A stretch of DNA of 33,876 bases from an uncultured Clostridia bacterium (GTDB lineage: Bacteria; Bacillota; Clostridia; Oscillospirales; Acutalibacteraceae): the NCBI GenBank assembly GCA_946182865.1, contig CAMHAV010000013.1:1-33876 (forward strand). Reading direction: 5' to 3'. How positions within the stretch are numbered: position 1 is the first letter of the stretch; each line of letters opens with the position of its first letter. Of the stretch, positions 1 through 8,327 are shown piece by piece. The notes under the pieces were generated by a model. That model worked only from the letters and a program-made list of their open reading frames with translations, searched no databases and was not told the origin of the DNA. Both the position numbers and the translations under genes were made by a program.

Positions 1-12
1 CATTTTTCTTCT

Positions 13-41
13 ATAATACCATGTCTATGACCCGTTTGCAA
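13..41 (-). promoter_or_regulatory. Possible leftward promoter at window edge
   Basis: On the minus strand TTGCAA (36-41) and TATTAT (13-18) are separated by 17 bases, with a TGG extension before the -10. An ATG lies at 3-1, so transcription would leave the window almost at once. No gene can be judged from the few bases available. Confidence 0.35.
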
Positions 42-132
42 GTCGCGATTTTTATAAATTCACATATAGAAACTCGCGTGTATTACTTGCCGTATCTTCC
101 ATAATAAAAAGCCTCTGTTACTAAAAAAACAA

Positions 133-161
133 TTGACAACAGCGGGTCCAAATGATAAAAT
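133..161 (+). promoter_or_regulatory. Sigma-A-type promoter for the 204-1487 gene group
   Basis: TTGACA (133-138) and TAAAAT (156-161) are separated by exactly 17 bases. Transcription would start near 168 and read into the small gene at 204, the HIT protein and the phosphoribosyltransferase, up to the terminator at 1499-1548. Confidence 0.75.
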
Positions 162-203
162 ATTTTTGTTAAATCATCGGTCATTGCGTCCTGTCCGTCC
201 AAA

Positions 204-479
204 ATGACGCAGTATAGTTTGATTGTCAAAATAGAAGGCATTTCCCTCAAACAGGTTTATCTTACCGGAAAACCGCGCGGCACATCATTGAAACAAATGA
301 TGCTGCATACGCTGGAGGTATTACACGAAAACCGTCTCTGCCGTGAGGATTTCCCGGCGGTTTTCTGTCGGTTCTATCGGGATTTTGAAATCATTCCCCT
401 GCGTTTTTCTGTTGACAAAGCGGATTATGTCATAGATCTGGATGGCATTCTAATTTACAAACCAATGGTCGATGAATGA
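204..479 (+). CDS. Small hypothetical protein (91 aa)
   Basis: I do not recognise this protein. It is 91 aa, mixed alpha/beta in character, with no signal peptide, membrane segment or metal motif that I can see. It starts about 36 bases after a good promoter and ends about 50 bases before the HIT-protein gene, so it is probably the first cistron of that transcript. The Shine-Dalgarno before the ATG is poor, which lowers confidence; a TTG at 219 in the same frame is an alternative start. Its base composition is more AT-rich than that of its downstream neighbours. Confidence 0.45.
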   Translation: MTQYSLIVKIEGISLKQVYLTGKPRGTSLKQMMLHTLEVLHENRLCREDFPAVFCRFYRDFEIIPLRFSVDKADYVIDLDGILIYKPMVDE

Positions 480-503
480 AACAATGAAAACCAACTGTCA
501 TGA

Positions 504-872
<369 letters not shown>

Positions 873-875
873 CCT

Positions 876-1487
876 ATGTTTCATTTATTTAAGAAGAAAG
901 AAAAGCAGACGACCACTCCCCAAAACGCAGCAAAGGACTTGAACGAAATGAACGATTTTTATGAAATTACCATTGCGGGCTGCAAGCGCCGGCTCAAAAA
1001 ATTCCCCGTCAACGACAAGATCGACATTGCGGCTTTCATTCTGTTCGGCGACGTGGAGATTACCGAAAAATCCGCCGAGGCGCTGATCGCCAAATGCCCG
1101 GAATTTGATCTGATTCTCACCCCCGAAGCCAAGAGCATTCCGCTGGCCTACGAGATGTCCCGCCAGTCCGGCAAAAAATACATCGTCGCGCGCAAGGGCT
1201 TGAAGGTCTACATGGGCAACGCGCTGAGCGTTGACGACCAGTCCATCACCACACAGGGGTTGCAGAAGCTCTATCTGGGCGAAGACGACGCCGCCGAATT
1301 GAAAGGCAAGCGCGTGCTGGTGCTGGACGACGTTATCAGCACAGGCGGTTCGCTCAACGCCGCCGTGGCGCTGGCAGAGCAGGCAGGCGCAAATATCGTC
1401 GCCAAGTGTGCCGTTCTCGCGGAAGGCGACGCCAAGGACAGAGATGACATCATCTTCCTTGAAGCGCTTCCCCTTTTCTTTAAATAA
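876..1487 (+). CDS. Adenine-phosphoribosyltransferase-like PRTase
   Basis: A type I phosphoribosyltransferase of about 200 aa. The PRPP-binding loop VLVLDDVISTGGS is intact, and the core (FDLILTPEAKSIPLAYEMSR) resembles adenine PRTase, which joins adenine and PRPP to form AMP in purine salvage. Family members usually begin close to the residue at 948 (MNDFYEIT); a second AAAGGA precedes that ATG, so the first 24 lysine-rich residues may be absent in the real protein. I kept 876 because it directly follows the HIT gene. Coupling to a HIT-family nucleotide hydrolase suggests a shared purine-salvage context. Apt is likely, but relatives annotated only as phosphoribosyltransferase family protein share these features, so no symbol is assigned. 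Confidence 0.85.
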   Translation: MFHLFKKKEKQTTTPQNAAKDLNEMNDFYEITIAGCKRRLKKFPVNDKIDIAAFILFGDVEITEKSAEALIAKCPEFDLILTPEAKSIPLAYEMSRQSGKKYIVARKGLKVYMGNALSVDDQSITTQGLQKLYLGEDDAAELKGKRVLVLDDVISTGGSLNAAVALAEQAGANIVAKCAVLAEGDAKDRDDIIFLEALPLFFK

Positions 1488-1498
1488 CAGATCAGCTT

Positions 1499-1548
1499 AC
1501 ACTTCATCCCGCGGTTATTTTGGTAAGCGCAGGATGAGGTGTATTTTT
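1499..1548 (+). terminator. Intrinsic terminator after the PRTase gene
   Basis: ACACTTCATCC (1499-1509) pairs with GGATGAGGTGT (1532-1542) with one G-U wobble. A short CGC/GCG extends the stem inward and ATTTTTG follows at 1542-1548. It lies 11 bases after the stop and separates the salvage operon from comEC. Confidence 0.8.
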
Positions 1549-1615
1549 GTATGCCGCTTTGTCGAATTTTGTCAAAAAAATCGGCGTATTTCCTGTAAGA
1601 AAGGAGCGTATTTCC

Positions 1616-3892
1616 ATGATAAAACGCCCGCTCGCTGTCTTTGGATTGCTTTATATGGCAATGTCGGCGCTGGCGGTGTGTTTTATCGCGGATGTGAATT
1701 TTACCGTCGCATTTATGGCTGCACTCATCGGCTGTGCAGCCTGTTTTTTTGCCAAAGAACACCGGCGTGACATCGTGATCGTATGGCTGCCCGTCTTTCT
1801 TGCCTTTTTCGTCATGGGCCATTTCCGCGCGCAGGCGGAAAATATCTCTCAGACGCTCGGCACCCAGACCTGCACCCTGTCGGGTGTGGTGACCGAAATG
1901 CCCCGCCGACAGTACGGCCGCTGGTATTACATCATCAAAACCGACGCGATCGGGATTGACGGCGCAAAACAAAAGATGAAAATTCGCCTGACCTGCCGCC
2001 ATTCGCTCGAAGCCCGCGAGGGCGACCGCATCCTCTGCACGGTGACTTTTGTGCAAAATCATGACGAAACCGGCTACGACAGCGAAACCGCCCTCCGTGC
2101 TGACGGTGTGGCGGCACGCGCGTGGTGCTCTCCCTATCAGACGCAGACGGTCATACCGGGAAACGCTTTTTCCCTCCGATACACGCATATTGCCCTGCGT
2201 CGGCAGATCATCGCCGCCATACGGCGGGCGCTGCCCTCCCGCGCCTCCGCCCTGCTCTGTGCCATGCTGCTGGGCGACACCGACTACCTCGACGACAGCG
2301 TGATCGACAGCTTCCGGGCAGCGGGAATCGCGCATCTGCTGGCCGTTTCGGGACTTCACGTCAGTCTGCTGACTTACGCCGTTTCTCAGCTGCTCCGCAA
2401 ACTGCGCTTTTCTCCTCGCGCCAACACATTTGCCTCCATTCTGTTCATCCTGCTCTTTATGGCGGTCACCGGTTTCTCGCCGTCGGTTACGCGGGCCGGC
2501 ATGATGCACCTGATAGCGCTGCTGTCACGTTTTATCCTGCGTGACCCCGACAATGTGACCTCGCTCTCCGTGTCGGTGCTGGTCATCTGCTTTCTCAATC
2601 CGTGGAGCGCGGCGGATATCGGACTACAGCTTTCTGTCTGCTCCACGCTGGGACTGCTCTTGGCCGCCGACCGTATCCAACAATCCGTCACAAGCCGGTT
2701 TTCCTTTGACAGGCGACGCGGCTGGCTGCCCCGTATCCGGTCATACGTCGCTGACTCACTGGCCGTCTCCGTCACCGCGTCGTTGTCCACGCTGCCGCTC
2801 AGCGCGTGCTATTTCGGACGCGTGTCGCTCATTGCGCCGCTGGCCAACCTGCTCTGCGTTTACGTCGCCACATGGTTTCTCCTGATCGGCCTGCTCGCGT
2901 CGCTGCTCTATGCCGTTCCGCCGGTGGGCTGGCTGCTCTCGCTGCCCCTGCGGCTGGCGGCTGTGCTGCTGGACGGCTACCTCGAAAGGACAACCTCCTT
3001 TCTCGCCAAACTTCCCCTCGCCGTTCTCAACACGAGCTATCCCTACATACCGCTGTTTTTGATGTTTGCCGCCGCCATAGCCGCCGCTGCTCTGCTCGGT
3101 GCAAGGCGGGCTACCCAATCCGCACACCGGCAAAGCGCGCTGTGCAACGGGTGCTGCTGGGTCTGTGTCCTGCTTTTTGTCTCCATGCTGTCCCATCTTG
3201 TCACCTGCACGGGCAATGTCATCACGGTGTTCGCCATGCGGGACGGCGGCGTGTGCGTTTACGCCAAAAACGGAACCCACGCGATGATCGCGGAAGCGGG
3301 CGGAGACAGCTATGATCTGCGCACGGTGAAGGACGATCTCTCGTCAAACGGCGTGAGAAAAATCGACGCGGTTGCCGCTTCTTCTCCGGCTTCCTCCCGC
3401 AGCAGGCTGACCGATGAACTGATCGCCGCCTATGCGCCCGATTACTTCCTCTGCGGTGAAACGCCTTTCGCTTATCCTTACGCGCAAAAAGCCGCCCGAA
3501 AGAGCGGCACGCGGACGGTTGATTTCGGAAACGGCATCACGCTGAACGCCCTGTCTCTGCGCATGAATACCTACACCGACAGCGACGGCAAAGGCTGGGA
3601 ACGTCTGCAATGCGGCGGCGTGACGGCGCTGGTATGTCCTGATGACGGCGACTGCGCGCTGCTGCCCGATGATTATCTGACCTGCGACGCGGTGATTGTC
3701 GGCAATGACCTCAAAAACATTACGCGGCTCACGACCGGCGCGGTCATCCTCACCGCCGAGTGGGACGAAGCGGCGCAGACCGCCTGCCGACTCTACGTCA
3801 AGGGATTCCGCCATGTTTATATGACCGAGCGGGACGGCACCGTCACATTTACCGTAAAGCGCGGCAAGCTGTACATAAAGACGACCCAATAA
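1616..3892 (+). CDS. comEC: ComEC/Rec2-type DNA uptake channel with degenerate C-terminal domain
   Basis: The 758-aa protein has N-terminal membrane helices, a DUF4131-like soluble section (about residues 60-190), and a polytopic Competence domain holding the hallmark HLLAVSGLHVSLL near residues 238-250 and GFSPSVTRAG. ComEC forms the inner-membrane channel for single-stranded DNA in natural transformation. The last ~225 residues (from about 533) occupy the place of the metallo-beta-lactamase-like domain but lack HxHxDH: AVAASSPASSRSRL stands near residue 585 where a histidine-rich motif would be expected. The ATG at 1616 is preceded by AAGGAG (1601-1606, 9-base spacing); an in-frame ATG at 1547 lies on the terminator tail and lacks a ribosome site. 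No comEA or comF is nearby. Confidence 0.92.
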   Translation: MIKRPLAVFGLLYMAMSALAVCFIADVNFTVAFMAALIGCAACFFAKEHRRDIVIVWLPVFLAFFVMGHFRAQAENISQTLGTQTCTLSGVVTEMPRRQYGRWYYIIKTDAIGIDGAKQKMKIRLTCRHSLEAREGDRILCTVTFVQNHDETGYDSETALRADGVAARAWCSPYQTQTVIPGNAFSLRYTHIALRRQIIAAIRRALPSRASALLCAMLLGDTDYLDDSVIDSFRAAGIAHLLAVSGLHVSLLTYAVSQLLRKLRFSPRANTFASILFILLFMAVTGFSPSVTRAGMMHLIALLSRFILRDPDNVTSLSVSVLVICFLNPWSAADIGLQLSVCSTLGLLLAADRIQQSVTSRFSFDRRRGWLPRIRSYVADSLAVSVTASLSTLPLSACYFGRVSLIAPLANLLCVYVATWFLLIGLLASLLYAVPPVGWLLSLPLRLAAVLLDGYLERTTSFLAKLPLAVLNTSYPYIPLFLMFAAAIAAAALLGARRATQSAHRQSALCNGCCWVCVLLFVSMLSHLVTCTGNVITVFAMRDGGVCVYAKNGTHAMIAEAGGDSYDLRTVKDDLSSNGVRKIDAVAASSPASSRSRLTDELIAAYAPDYFLCGETPFAYPYAQKAARKSGTRTVDFGNGITLNALSLRMNTYTDSDGKGWERLQCGGVTALVCPDDGDCALLPDDYLTCDAVIVGNDLKNITRLTTGAVILTAEWDEAAQTACRLYVKGFRHVYMTERDGTVTFTVKRGKLYIKTTQ

Positions 3893-3909
3893 ATTTATAC
3901 ATCACTAAA
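3892..3909 (+). repeat. 18-nt element between a stop codon and a hairpin (copy 1)
   Basis: AATTTATACATCACTAAA begins on the last base of the comEC stop codon and ends at the terminator stem. The identical 18-mer occurs on the minus strand at 22478-22495, again between a stop codon (EamA transporter) and a long hairpin. Confidence 0.8.
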
Positions 3910-3960
3910 AACCCCCGTCCAGATGGCGATGCCTGCCATCTGGACGGGGGTTTGATTTTT
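3909..3960. terminator. Bidirectional terminator between comEC and the GNAT gene
   Basis: A perfect 19-bp stem (3909-3927 with 3935-3953) with a 7-base loop has T-rich sequence on the plus side (TTTGATTTTTT) and TTTTT on the minus side. It can end both comEC from the left and the convergent GNAT gene from the right. Confidence 0.9.
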
Positions 3961-3964
3961 TCCA

Positions 3965-4549
3965 TCACAGGAAACGAAATAGTTGTATATATTTTGTTTG
4001 ATCTGTTTCGGAATAACGCTCATTAAATACACGAAACCGATTATGTTCGTTCTGATAAAAAGACAGCAGCTTGGGACTGTTTTCACATTCCAAATATACA
4101 ATACCGCCGCCAACGTCATGCTGGACTTTCACTAAAATCTTCCATGCGTTTTCCATTAATTGATCGCCATCAGGGACTTCCTGAGGCGACAATTCAAAAT
4201 TCTTTCCAAACTGAGCAATCAAAAAAGCTGACAAAATATAGGAATTGCTCATCTCGTCAAGATGCGCATATCGGCTTATTTTCTTTTTGGAAGCGGAGGA
4301 AAGCCCTTCATTGCTAATTTCAATCGCCTTATGTGTCAATGTAAAAATTGCTGGCACATCTCCATTTTCGTTGACAACCAAATGAGTGACTGACATTTTT
4401 CTTTTTGCAAATTCTATTGCGTTATTCCTGACAAAATTCTCAATCTCCCGATTTTTAGGACAGGAGAAATCGGAGAGAATCTCCTTGACATTATCCTCTC
4501 CGATCGCATCAATCATATCAAGAATGTTTATGGTTTGATAACTGCTCAT
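3965..4549 (-). CDS. GNAT-family acetyltransferase, putative toxin partner
   Basis: The 194-aa protein has an N-terminal extension followed by a GNAT-like C-terminal half: AFLIAQFGKN resembles the acetyl-CoA loop of GNAT toxins, and GGGIVYLECEN...KLLSFYQNE resembles the conserved beta4-beta5 and final FYxxxGF region. Known GNAT toxins of TA systems acetylate the aminoacyl group of charged tRNAs; whether this one does is inference. Its ATG overlaps the stop of the upstream 61-aa gene by 4 bases (ATGA), the tight coupling expected of a toxin-antitoxin pair. The N-terminal ~70 residues (IGEDNVKEILSDFSCPKNREIENF) are typical of Firmicute proteins annotated as GNAT acetyltransferases. It could instead be a housekeeping acetyltransferase. 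Confidence 0.7.
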   Translation of the reverse strand: MSSYQTINILDMIDAIGEDNVKEILSDFSCPKNREIENFVRNNAIEFAKRKMSVTHLVVNENGDVPAIFTLTHKAIEISNEGLSSASKKKISRYAHLDEMSNSYILSAFLIAQFGKNFELSPQEVPDGDQLMENAWKILVKVQHDVGGGIVYLECENSPKLLSFYQNEHNRFRVFNERYSETDQTKYIQLFRFL

Positions 4550-4731
4550 TTTGTGGAAAACCTCTTGGACATCAGTTTGCGTATTTCGTCGATATCCGAC
4601 AGCACGGGAATATCAGGGGCGGATGGCTTGCTCTCGCGAGTGTTTGCCGACGCCTCTAACGCGCTGATAAAAGCCTCCGCTTTTTTGGGATCTGTAATTT
4701 TTACGTTTGCAAAAATACTTGAAGTTGCCAT
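4546..4731 (-). CDS. Small antitoxin-like protein preceding the GNAT gene
   Basis: A 61-aa protein (SSIFANVKITDPKKAEAFIS...PVLSDIDEIRKLMSKR) of a type I recall as the small partner found upstream of GNAT proteins in gut Firmicutes. No DNA-binding fold is evident by eye; the proline/serine stretch in the middle could be a flexible linker between two halves. AGGAGG precedes the ATG at 7-base spacing, and a clear promoter lies 40-66 bases upstream. Translational overlap with the next gene would keep the pair in fixed ratio. The antitoxin role is inferred only from pairing and size. Confidence 0.6.
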   Translation of the reverse strand: MATSSIFANVKITDPKKAEAFISALEASANTRESKPSAPDIPVLSDIDEIRKLMSKRFSTK

Positions 4732-4769
4732 ACAAACACCTCCTGATTTTATAACGGATTTCTACTTAT

Positions 4770-4797
4770 ATTATACACCAAAATAATAAAATTGCAA
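4770..4797 (-). promoter_or_regulatory. Promoter of the GNAT cassette
   Basis: On the minus strand TTGCAA (4792-4797) and TATAAT (4770-4775) are separated by 16 bases, about 40 bases upstream of the small-gene ATG. It sits only 12 bases after the stop of the 4809-6095 gene, with no terminator seen between. Confidence 0.7.
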
Positions 4798-4808
4798 TAG
4801 CATAAATC

Positions 4809-6095
4809 TTACTCCTCGATATAGCGGAACACATTGTCCGGCTCGAAGTTACCTTCCGGCGTGTACACGCGCCAGTCCACGATATCCTCATAGCGCAGGT
4901 CGTTCTTCTGCACGCCTTCCACCATGCCGTCCACATAAAACGCGTCCTGCGTGAGCGTCGCGGTCAAGCCGTCCTCGCGCATTTCGTCCACCTTGAACCA
5001 GATATACTCAAACTGCCCTTCATCCATGCCGTACTTCTCATCCGGCACCAGCGGCAGCTTGACCAGCACATTCTTTTCGGGAATCTGCTCGTACATCTCG
5101 CGGAGATACCCGAGGCGTTCCTGCGCCAAGGCGCGCATGCGATTGGTTTCGTCCGTCGTCTTGTAGTAGATGTCGTTGTCCCCCATGCGCTTTTCCCAGC
5201 GGATGATCGGCGTGATTTTGCCGTTTTCCACCGCCTTTTCGTTCTCGTAAAGATAGACCACGCCCATATTCAGGCTGTGTTCGTCGTCGCGGTCTTCGGG
5301 TCCGCCCATGATGTTTTTGGGGAAATCCTTGAATGACCATTCGCTGCGCTGCCACGTCGCCACAATCTCGCTGCCGTCGCCGCACACGCCGACCAGTTTC
5401 GGTTCCAGCTCGTCGATGAAGCGGTTATCCCCCACCAGCCGATGCGCTATCTGGTTGAGCGCGTTGCCGAACATACCGTAATTTTCCGTCGTGGCGCCGA
5501 GGATTTCGAGTTCAATGGTGCCGCAGCGGGTCAGACCGTGGGTGTGAATCCACACGCTGTCGCTGTCGTCGTTCACGCAATGGATGCAATACATATAGTC
5601 AGGCGAAGGCGCCACATGGGACGCCGCCGTCATGACCGCCCAGCGTCCCGAATGAATGCGGTAGGAATTGTCGTCGAGCAGCGCCGCCATGTCCGGCACC
5701 AGCATGTCCAGCATTTTCACCTGCAAATGGTAGGAATCCATGTTGTTGTCGGCAAAGAACATCTCCACACCGACGGCACTTTCCGCCGACAGCACCCATT
5801 CCCGTTCCTTTTCGCCCACCGAACGCAGCGAGGGGTCGTCGGGGGACACATTGAGGGTTACCTCGGCAATCTCCAGCTCGTATTCCTCGCCCTTGTAGGC
5901 CACGCGCACGGGCAGTTCGTCCCCCGACAACACGGTGATTTCGTCGGTATCGTGCAGCCGCCCCAATACGGTATCGCGGTCGGCGATTGAATCCGCGTCC
6001 TTGGGGATGGCGAGCATACGCGACGGCACGCGTTCCACCGTACCCGAACGCAGCGCATTTTTGTCCTGTCTCTTGGATTTTCCGAATAAAAACAT
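4809..6095 (-). CDS. DUF4026/DUF2314-type protein
   Basis: A 428-aa soluble protein without signal peptide or membrane segments. Its last ~100 residues (LVKLPLVPD...EYIWFKVDEM...LTQDAFYVDGMVEG...LRYEDIVDWRVYTPEG) match the look of DUF2314, where a W-x-x-V strand and a final I-x-D-W are conserved. The large N-terminal part resembles DUF4026 proteins, which often carry that C-terminal domain. No enzymatic function is established for either. The first ~15 residues are strongly basic. It is the last gene of a probable five-gene operon, 31 bases after the Lgt-like gene, with AAAGGA upstream of the ATG. No terminator was recognised after it. Confidence 0.7.
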   Translation of the reverse strand: MFLFGKSKRQDKNALRSGTVERVPSRMLAIPKDADSIADRDTVLGRLHDTDEITVLSGDELPVRVAYKGEEYELEIAEVTLNVSPDDPSLRSVGEKEREWVLSAESAVGVEMFFADNNMDSYHLQVKMLDMLVPDMAALLDDNSYRIHSGRWAVMTAASHVAPSPDYMYCIHCVNDDSDSVWIHTHGLTRCGTIELEILGATTENYGMFGNALNQIAHRLVGDNRFIDELEPKLVGVCGDGSEIVATWQRSEWSFKDFPKNIMGGPEDRDDEHSLNMGVVYLYENEKAVENGKITPIIRWEKRMGDNDIYYKTTDETNRMRALAQERLGYLREMYEQIPEKNVLVKLPLVPDEKYGMDEGQFEYIWFKVDEMREDGLTATLTQDAFYVDGMVEGVQKNDLRYEDIVDWRVYTPEGNFEPDNVFRYIEE

Positions 6096-6126
6096 TTTTT
6101 ATCGTCCTTTCTGTGTATCCGTTATC

Positions 6127-7236
6127 TCATGCATTAAAAACCGTCTCGCTGTCGTTAAGAGGCATATCCGGGAATTGACCGCCGCGTGACGACACCCTGC
6201 GGGGGTTCCGGCCACGAGTGACCGGGGCATGGGTACGACCCGCCGAAACACCGCCGGCCGAAGCATCCGCGACCGACCGACCCGACAGCAGCAGCCGGAA
6301 AGAAATCACCAGCATCAGTCCCAGCGACACGCTCATGATCCCGTAATTGCGCAGCAGATCGACCGCGTTCATCTTGAATTCGCAGATCACCGCGGCGGTC
6401 AGCAGCGCCGCGTAACAGACGCAGCTGATAACAAGTCCCCGCGCGTTTCCCCTGACACGGAAATATCTCACCGCCACGACCACAAACGCCGCCACCGCCA
6501 TGACAATGCTGACGATCTCACTGATCTTGACAAATCCCAGCGTCACCATAAACAGCGAATCATTCCGCATGCTCTCAAACACCGACTGGGACAGCCCGTA
6601 CATCATCATGAAAACCAGCGTTGTGTCTCCGTTGCGGGTGCCTTTGCCATGGCGCACATAGCGCGATACAAAAAACACCGCACAGACCGCCAGAATCACC
6701 GCCGCCGCGACGCCCTCAAAAAAGCCGACCCATACGTTCCACGACTGCTCCGCCTCCGACCAGATCAGAAACGGCAGTTTGCGGGGAGAATCGGTCTGCA
6801 CGGGAAAGCCCATGTCCTCGCCGCTCGTAATACCCGCGAAACGAACGATGACCAGCGCCGCCGCGAGCGGCGCCATGGCCGCGTCCAGCAGTCTGACAAA
6901 AGAATCCTTCCGCACCGCCGCGCTGACCGCCAGCGCCAGCAAAAGGCCCCCTGCTGCGCCGTAAAAGGCATAGCCGCCCGACGGCAAATCCATAAAATCC
7001 TTCCATCCGCCGGTAAAGGAAGCCACGCCGAACCAGCCGTAAAAAATCCGGCTCCCTATCAGCGCCGCAGGCATAGCGCCAACCACCGTATTCCACGCGT
7101 GCGACGCGTCTTCCCCCTGCCATCCGCGAAACAGCACAAACAGGCAGGAGGCCGCCGCCGCCGCCAGCACCATAAACACGGCATACCAGTAAATGGCAAA
7201 TGAACCGAAATCAACAAAAATCAAATTTTCCGACAT
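6127..7236 (-). CDS. Lgt-like (prolipoprotein diacylglyceryl transferase family) membrane protein
   Basis: The 369-aa protein has about seven hydrophobic helices and the layout of Lgt, which transfers diacylglycerol to lipobox cysteines. Signs of kinship are GSRIFYGWFG near residue 60, YAFYGAAGG where Lgt has its HGG motif, RFAGITSGEDMG near residues 131-142 in place of RxGNFxNGExxG, and SQSVFESMRN where Lgt has its Glu/Arg segment. The catalytic-region histidine and asparagine appear replaced, so it may not be a working Lgt. A basic and Ser/Gly-rich tail of about 55 residues is unusual. GGAGG with 9-base spacing supports the start. It lies in an operon with a lipoprotein gene. Confidence 0.65.
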   Translation of the reverse strand: MSENLIFVDFGSFAIYWYAVFMVLAAAAASCLFVLFRGWQGEDASHAWNTVVGAMPAALIGSRIFYGWFGVASFTGGWKDFMDLPSGGYAFYGAAGGLLLALAVSAAVRKDSFVRLLDAAMAPLAAALVIVRFAGITSGEDMGFPVQTDSPRKLPFLIWSEAEQSWNVWVGFFEGVAAAVILAVCAVFFVSRYVRHGKGTRNGDTTLVFMMMYGLSQSVFESMRNDSLFMVTLGFVKISEIVSIVMAVAAFVVVAVRYFRVRGNARGLVISCVCYAALLTAAVICEFKMNAVDLLRNYGIMSVSLGLMLVISFRLLLSGRSVADASAGGVSAGRTHAPVTRGRNPRRVSSRGGQFPDMPLNDSETVFNA

Positions 7237-7274
7237 GTTCTGTGTCCTCCGCTATCACGCAAATACCACCCGTC

Positions 7275-8282
7275 TCACGATTCGGGAAGTGCCGTTGCAA
7301 AATAAATAATGTCGCTCATGATGCGTTCCCCGCCGCCCGAAACTACATTATAAATGCCGTTGTTAAAGATCATCACAGAGGATTGTCCCCCGTCGAGATT
7401 GTAAGCAGTGATACATTTTTTATCCGCCATGACAACGGCCAGTTCATTGGTGGTCAGTCCCATCGAAACATCGGAACGACCGTCGATTGTGCATAGCAGA
7501 TAATGCAGCTTTCCGAGCTGTCCGATCGCGGTACGGGGACATTTGGCTCTTGGGTCGCATTCCACGCTGTCATACACATACTGCTTTTGAACCGGCTCGC
7601 CGTCCTTGACCAGCACCGGACCGAAGGCAAACGCCTGATAGAGCTTATTCTTTTTCACAAAACCGCTTTTGACCGCCTTTTTGTCATTCATCACCACAAA
7701 ATCGCCGTCCGAATTGATAAATAAGCCGTCAATATTCATCGGCTCGGTACGGAATACCCTGCCCTGACGGATAATCACGCCTTGGGGGCGGAAATTGTAG
7801 TAATCGCCGTTGATGGCAATCACCGCGTTATTCATCTCGGCCATTTTACTGCCGTAAACGCGCCGGATGACGCCGAACTTGCCGTTGGACAGCGCCGTGC
7901 GCAGCTGTGTGGGATGCGCAATGGTGATGTCGGCAAAATTGGCGGTAATGGTTCGCTTCTTGGTGATCTGAATGCGTTCATGCCAGCACTTGACCGAAAT
8001 CGTCTCATCCTCATAGGTGTCCTCGGTGAATTTGGCGCTGTCCGGCTTGGGCGAAGGCTCAAAATCCATCGGTAAGACGTACACCTTTGGCAAATTAAAG
8101 ATCCTGGCGTTGATCCTGCTGTCCATATCCGACACCACACGAACTGTGTCGCGGGTCACGTCTTTTTCGGTCACGGAAGCCCGGTCGTCCACCATTTTAT
8201 CTCCCGAAGAAACCACCAGCAGACACACGATCAGTGCGCCGAAAAAACACAGCGGCTTGGCCGCTTTTTTCATGATTTTCAA
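7275..8282 (-). CDS. Phosphodiester glycosidase (NAGPA-like domain) protein, membrane-anchored or secreted
   Basis: The 335-aa protein has an N-terminal hydrophobic segment (residues ~10-25) and a NAGPA-type domain: AINGDYYNFRPQGVIIRQG, FAFGPVLVKDG, PRTAIGQ and DGGQSSVMIFNN are family motifs. The mammalian founder removes GlcNAc from phosphodiesters; bacterial members are usually exported and may act on envelope polymers, but the substrate is unknown. The probable start is TTG at 8282, which lies 6 bases from a GGGGGG ribosome site, whereas the ATG at 8273 lies 15 bases away. It sits 45 bases after the lipoprotein gene and 38 bases before the Lgt-like gene on the same strand. Confidence 0.85.
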   Translation of the reverse strand: MKIMKKAAKPLCFFGALIVCLLVVSSGDKMVDDRASVTEKDVTRDTVRVVSDMDSRINARIFNLPKVYVLPMDFEPSPKPDSAKFTEDTYEDETISVKCWHERIQITKKRTITANFADITIAHPTQLRTALSNGKFGVIRRVYGSKMAEMNNAVIAINGDYYNFRPQGVIIRQGRVFRTEPMNIDGLFINSDGDFVVMNDKKAVKSGFVKKNKLYQAFAFGPVLVKDGEPVQKQYVYDSVECDPRAKCPRTAIGQLGKLHYLLCTIDGRSDVSMGLTTNELAVVMADKKCITAYNLDGGQSSVMIFNNGIYNVVSGGGERIMSDIIYFATALPES

Positions 8283-8327
8283 ATAAGTCCCCCCATTATG
8301 GTCATCCTAAGCTCCGTTCATGGGCGT

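Noticed and set aside
1271-2509. A 412-codon open frame on the minus strand opposite the PRTase and comEC genes
   Set aside because: It spans two well-supported genes and a terminator on the other strand and shows no family resemblance.
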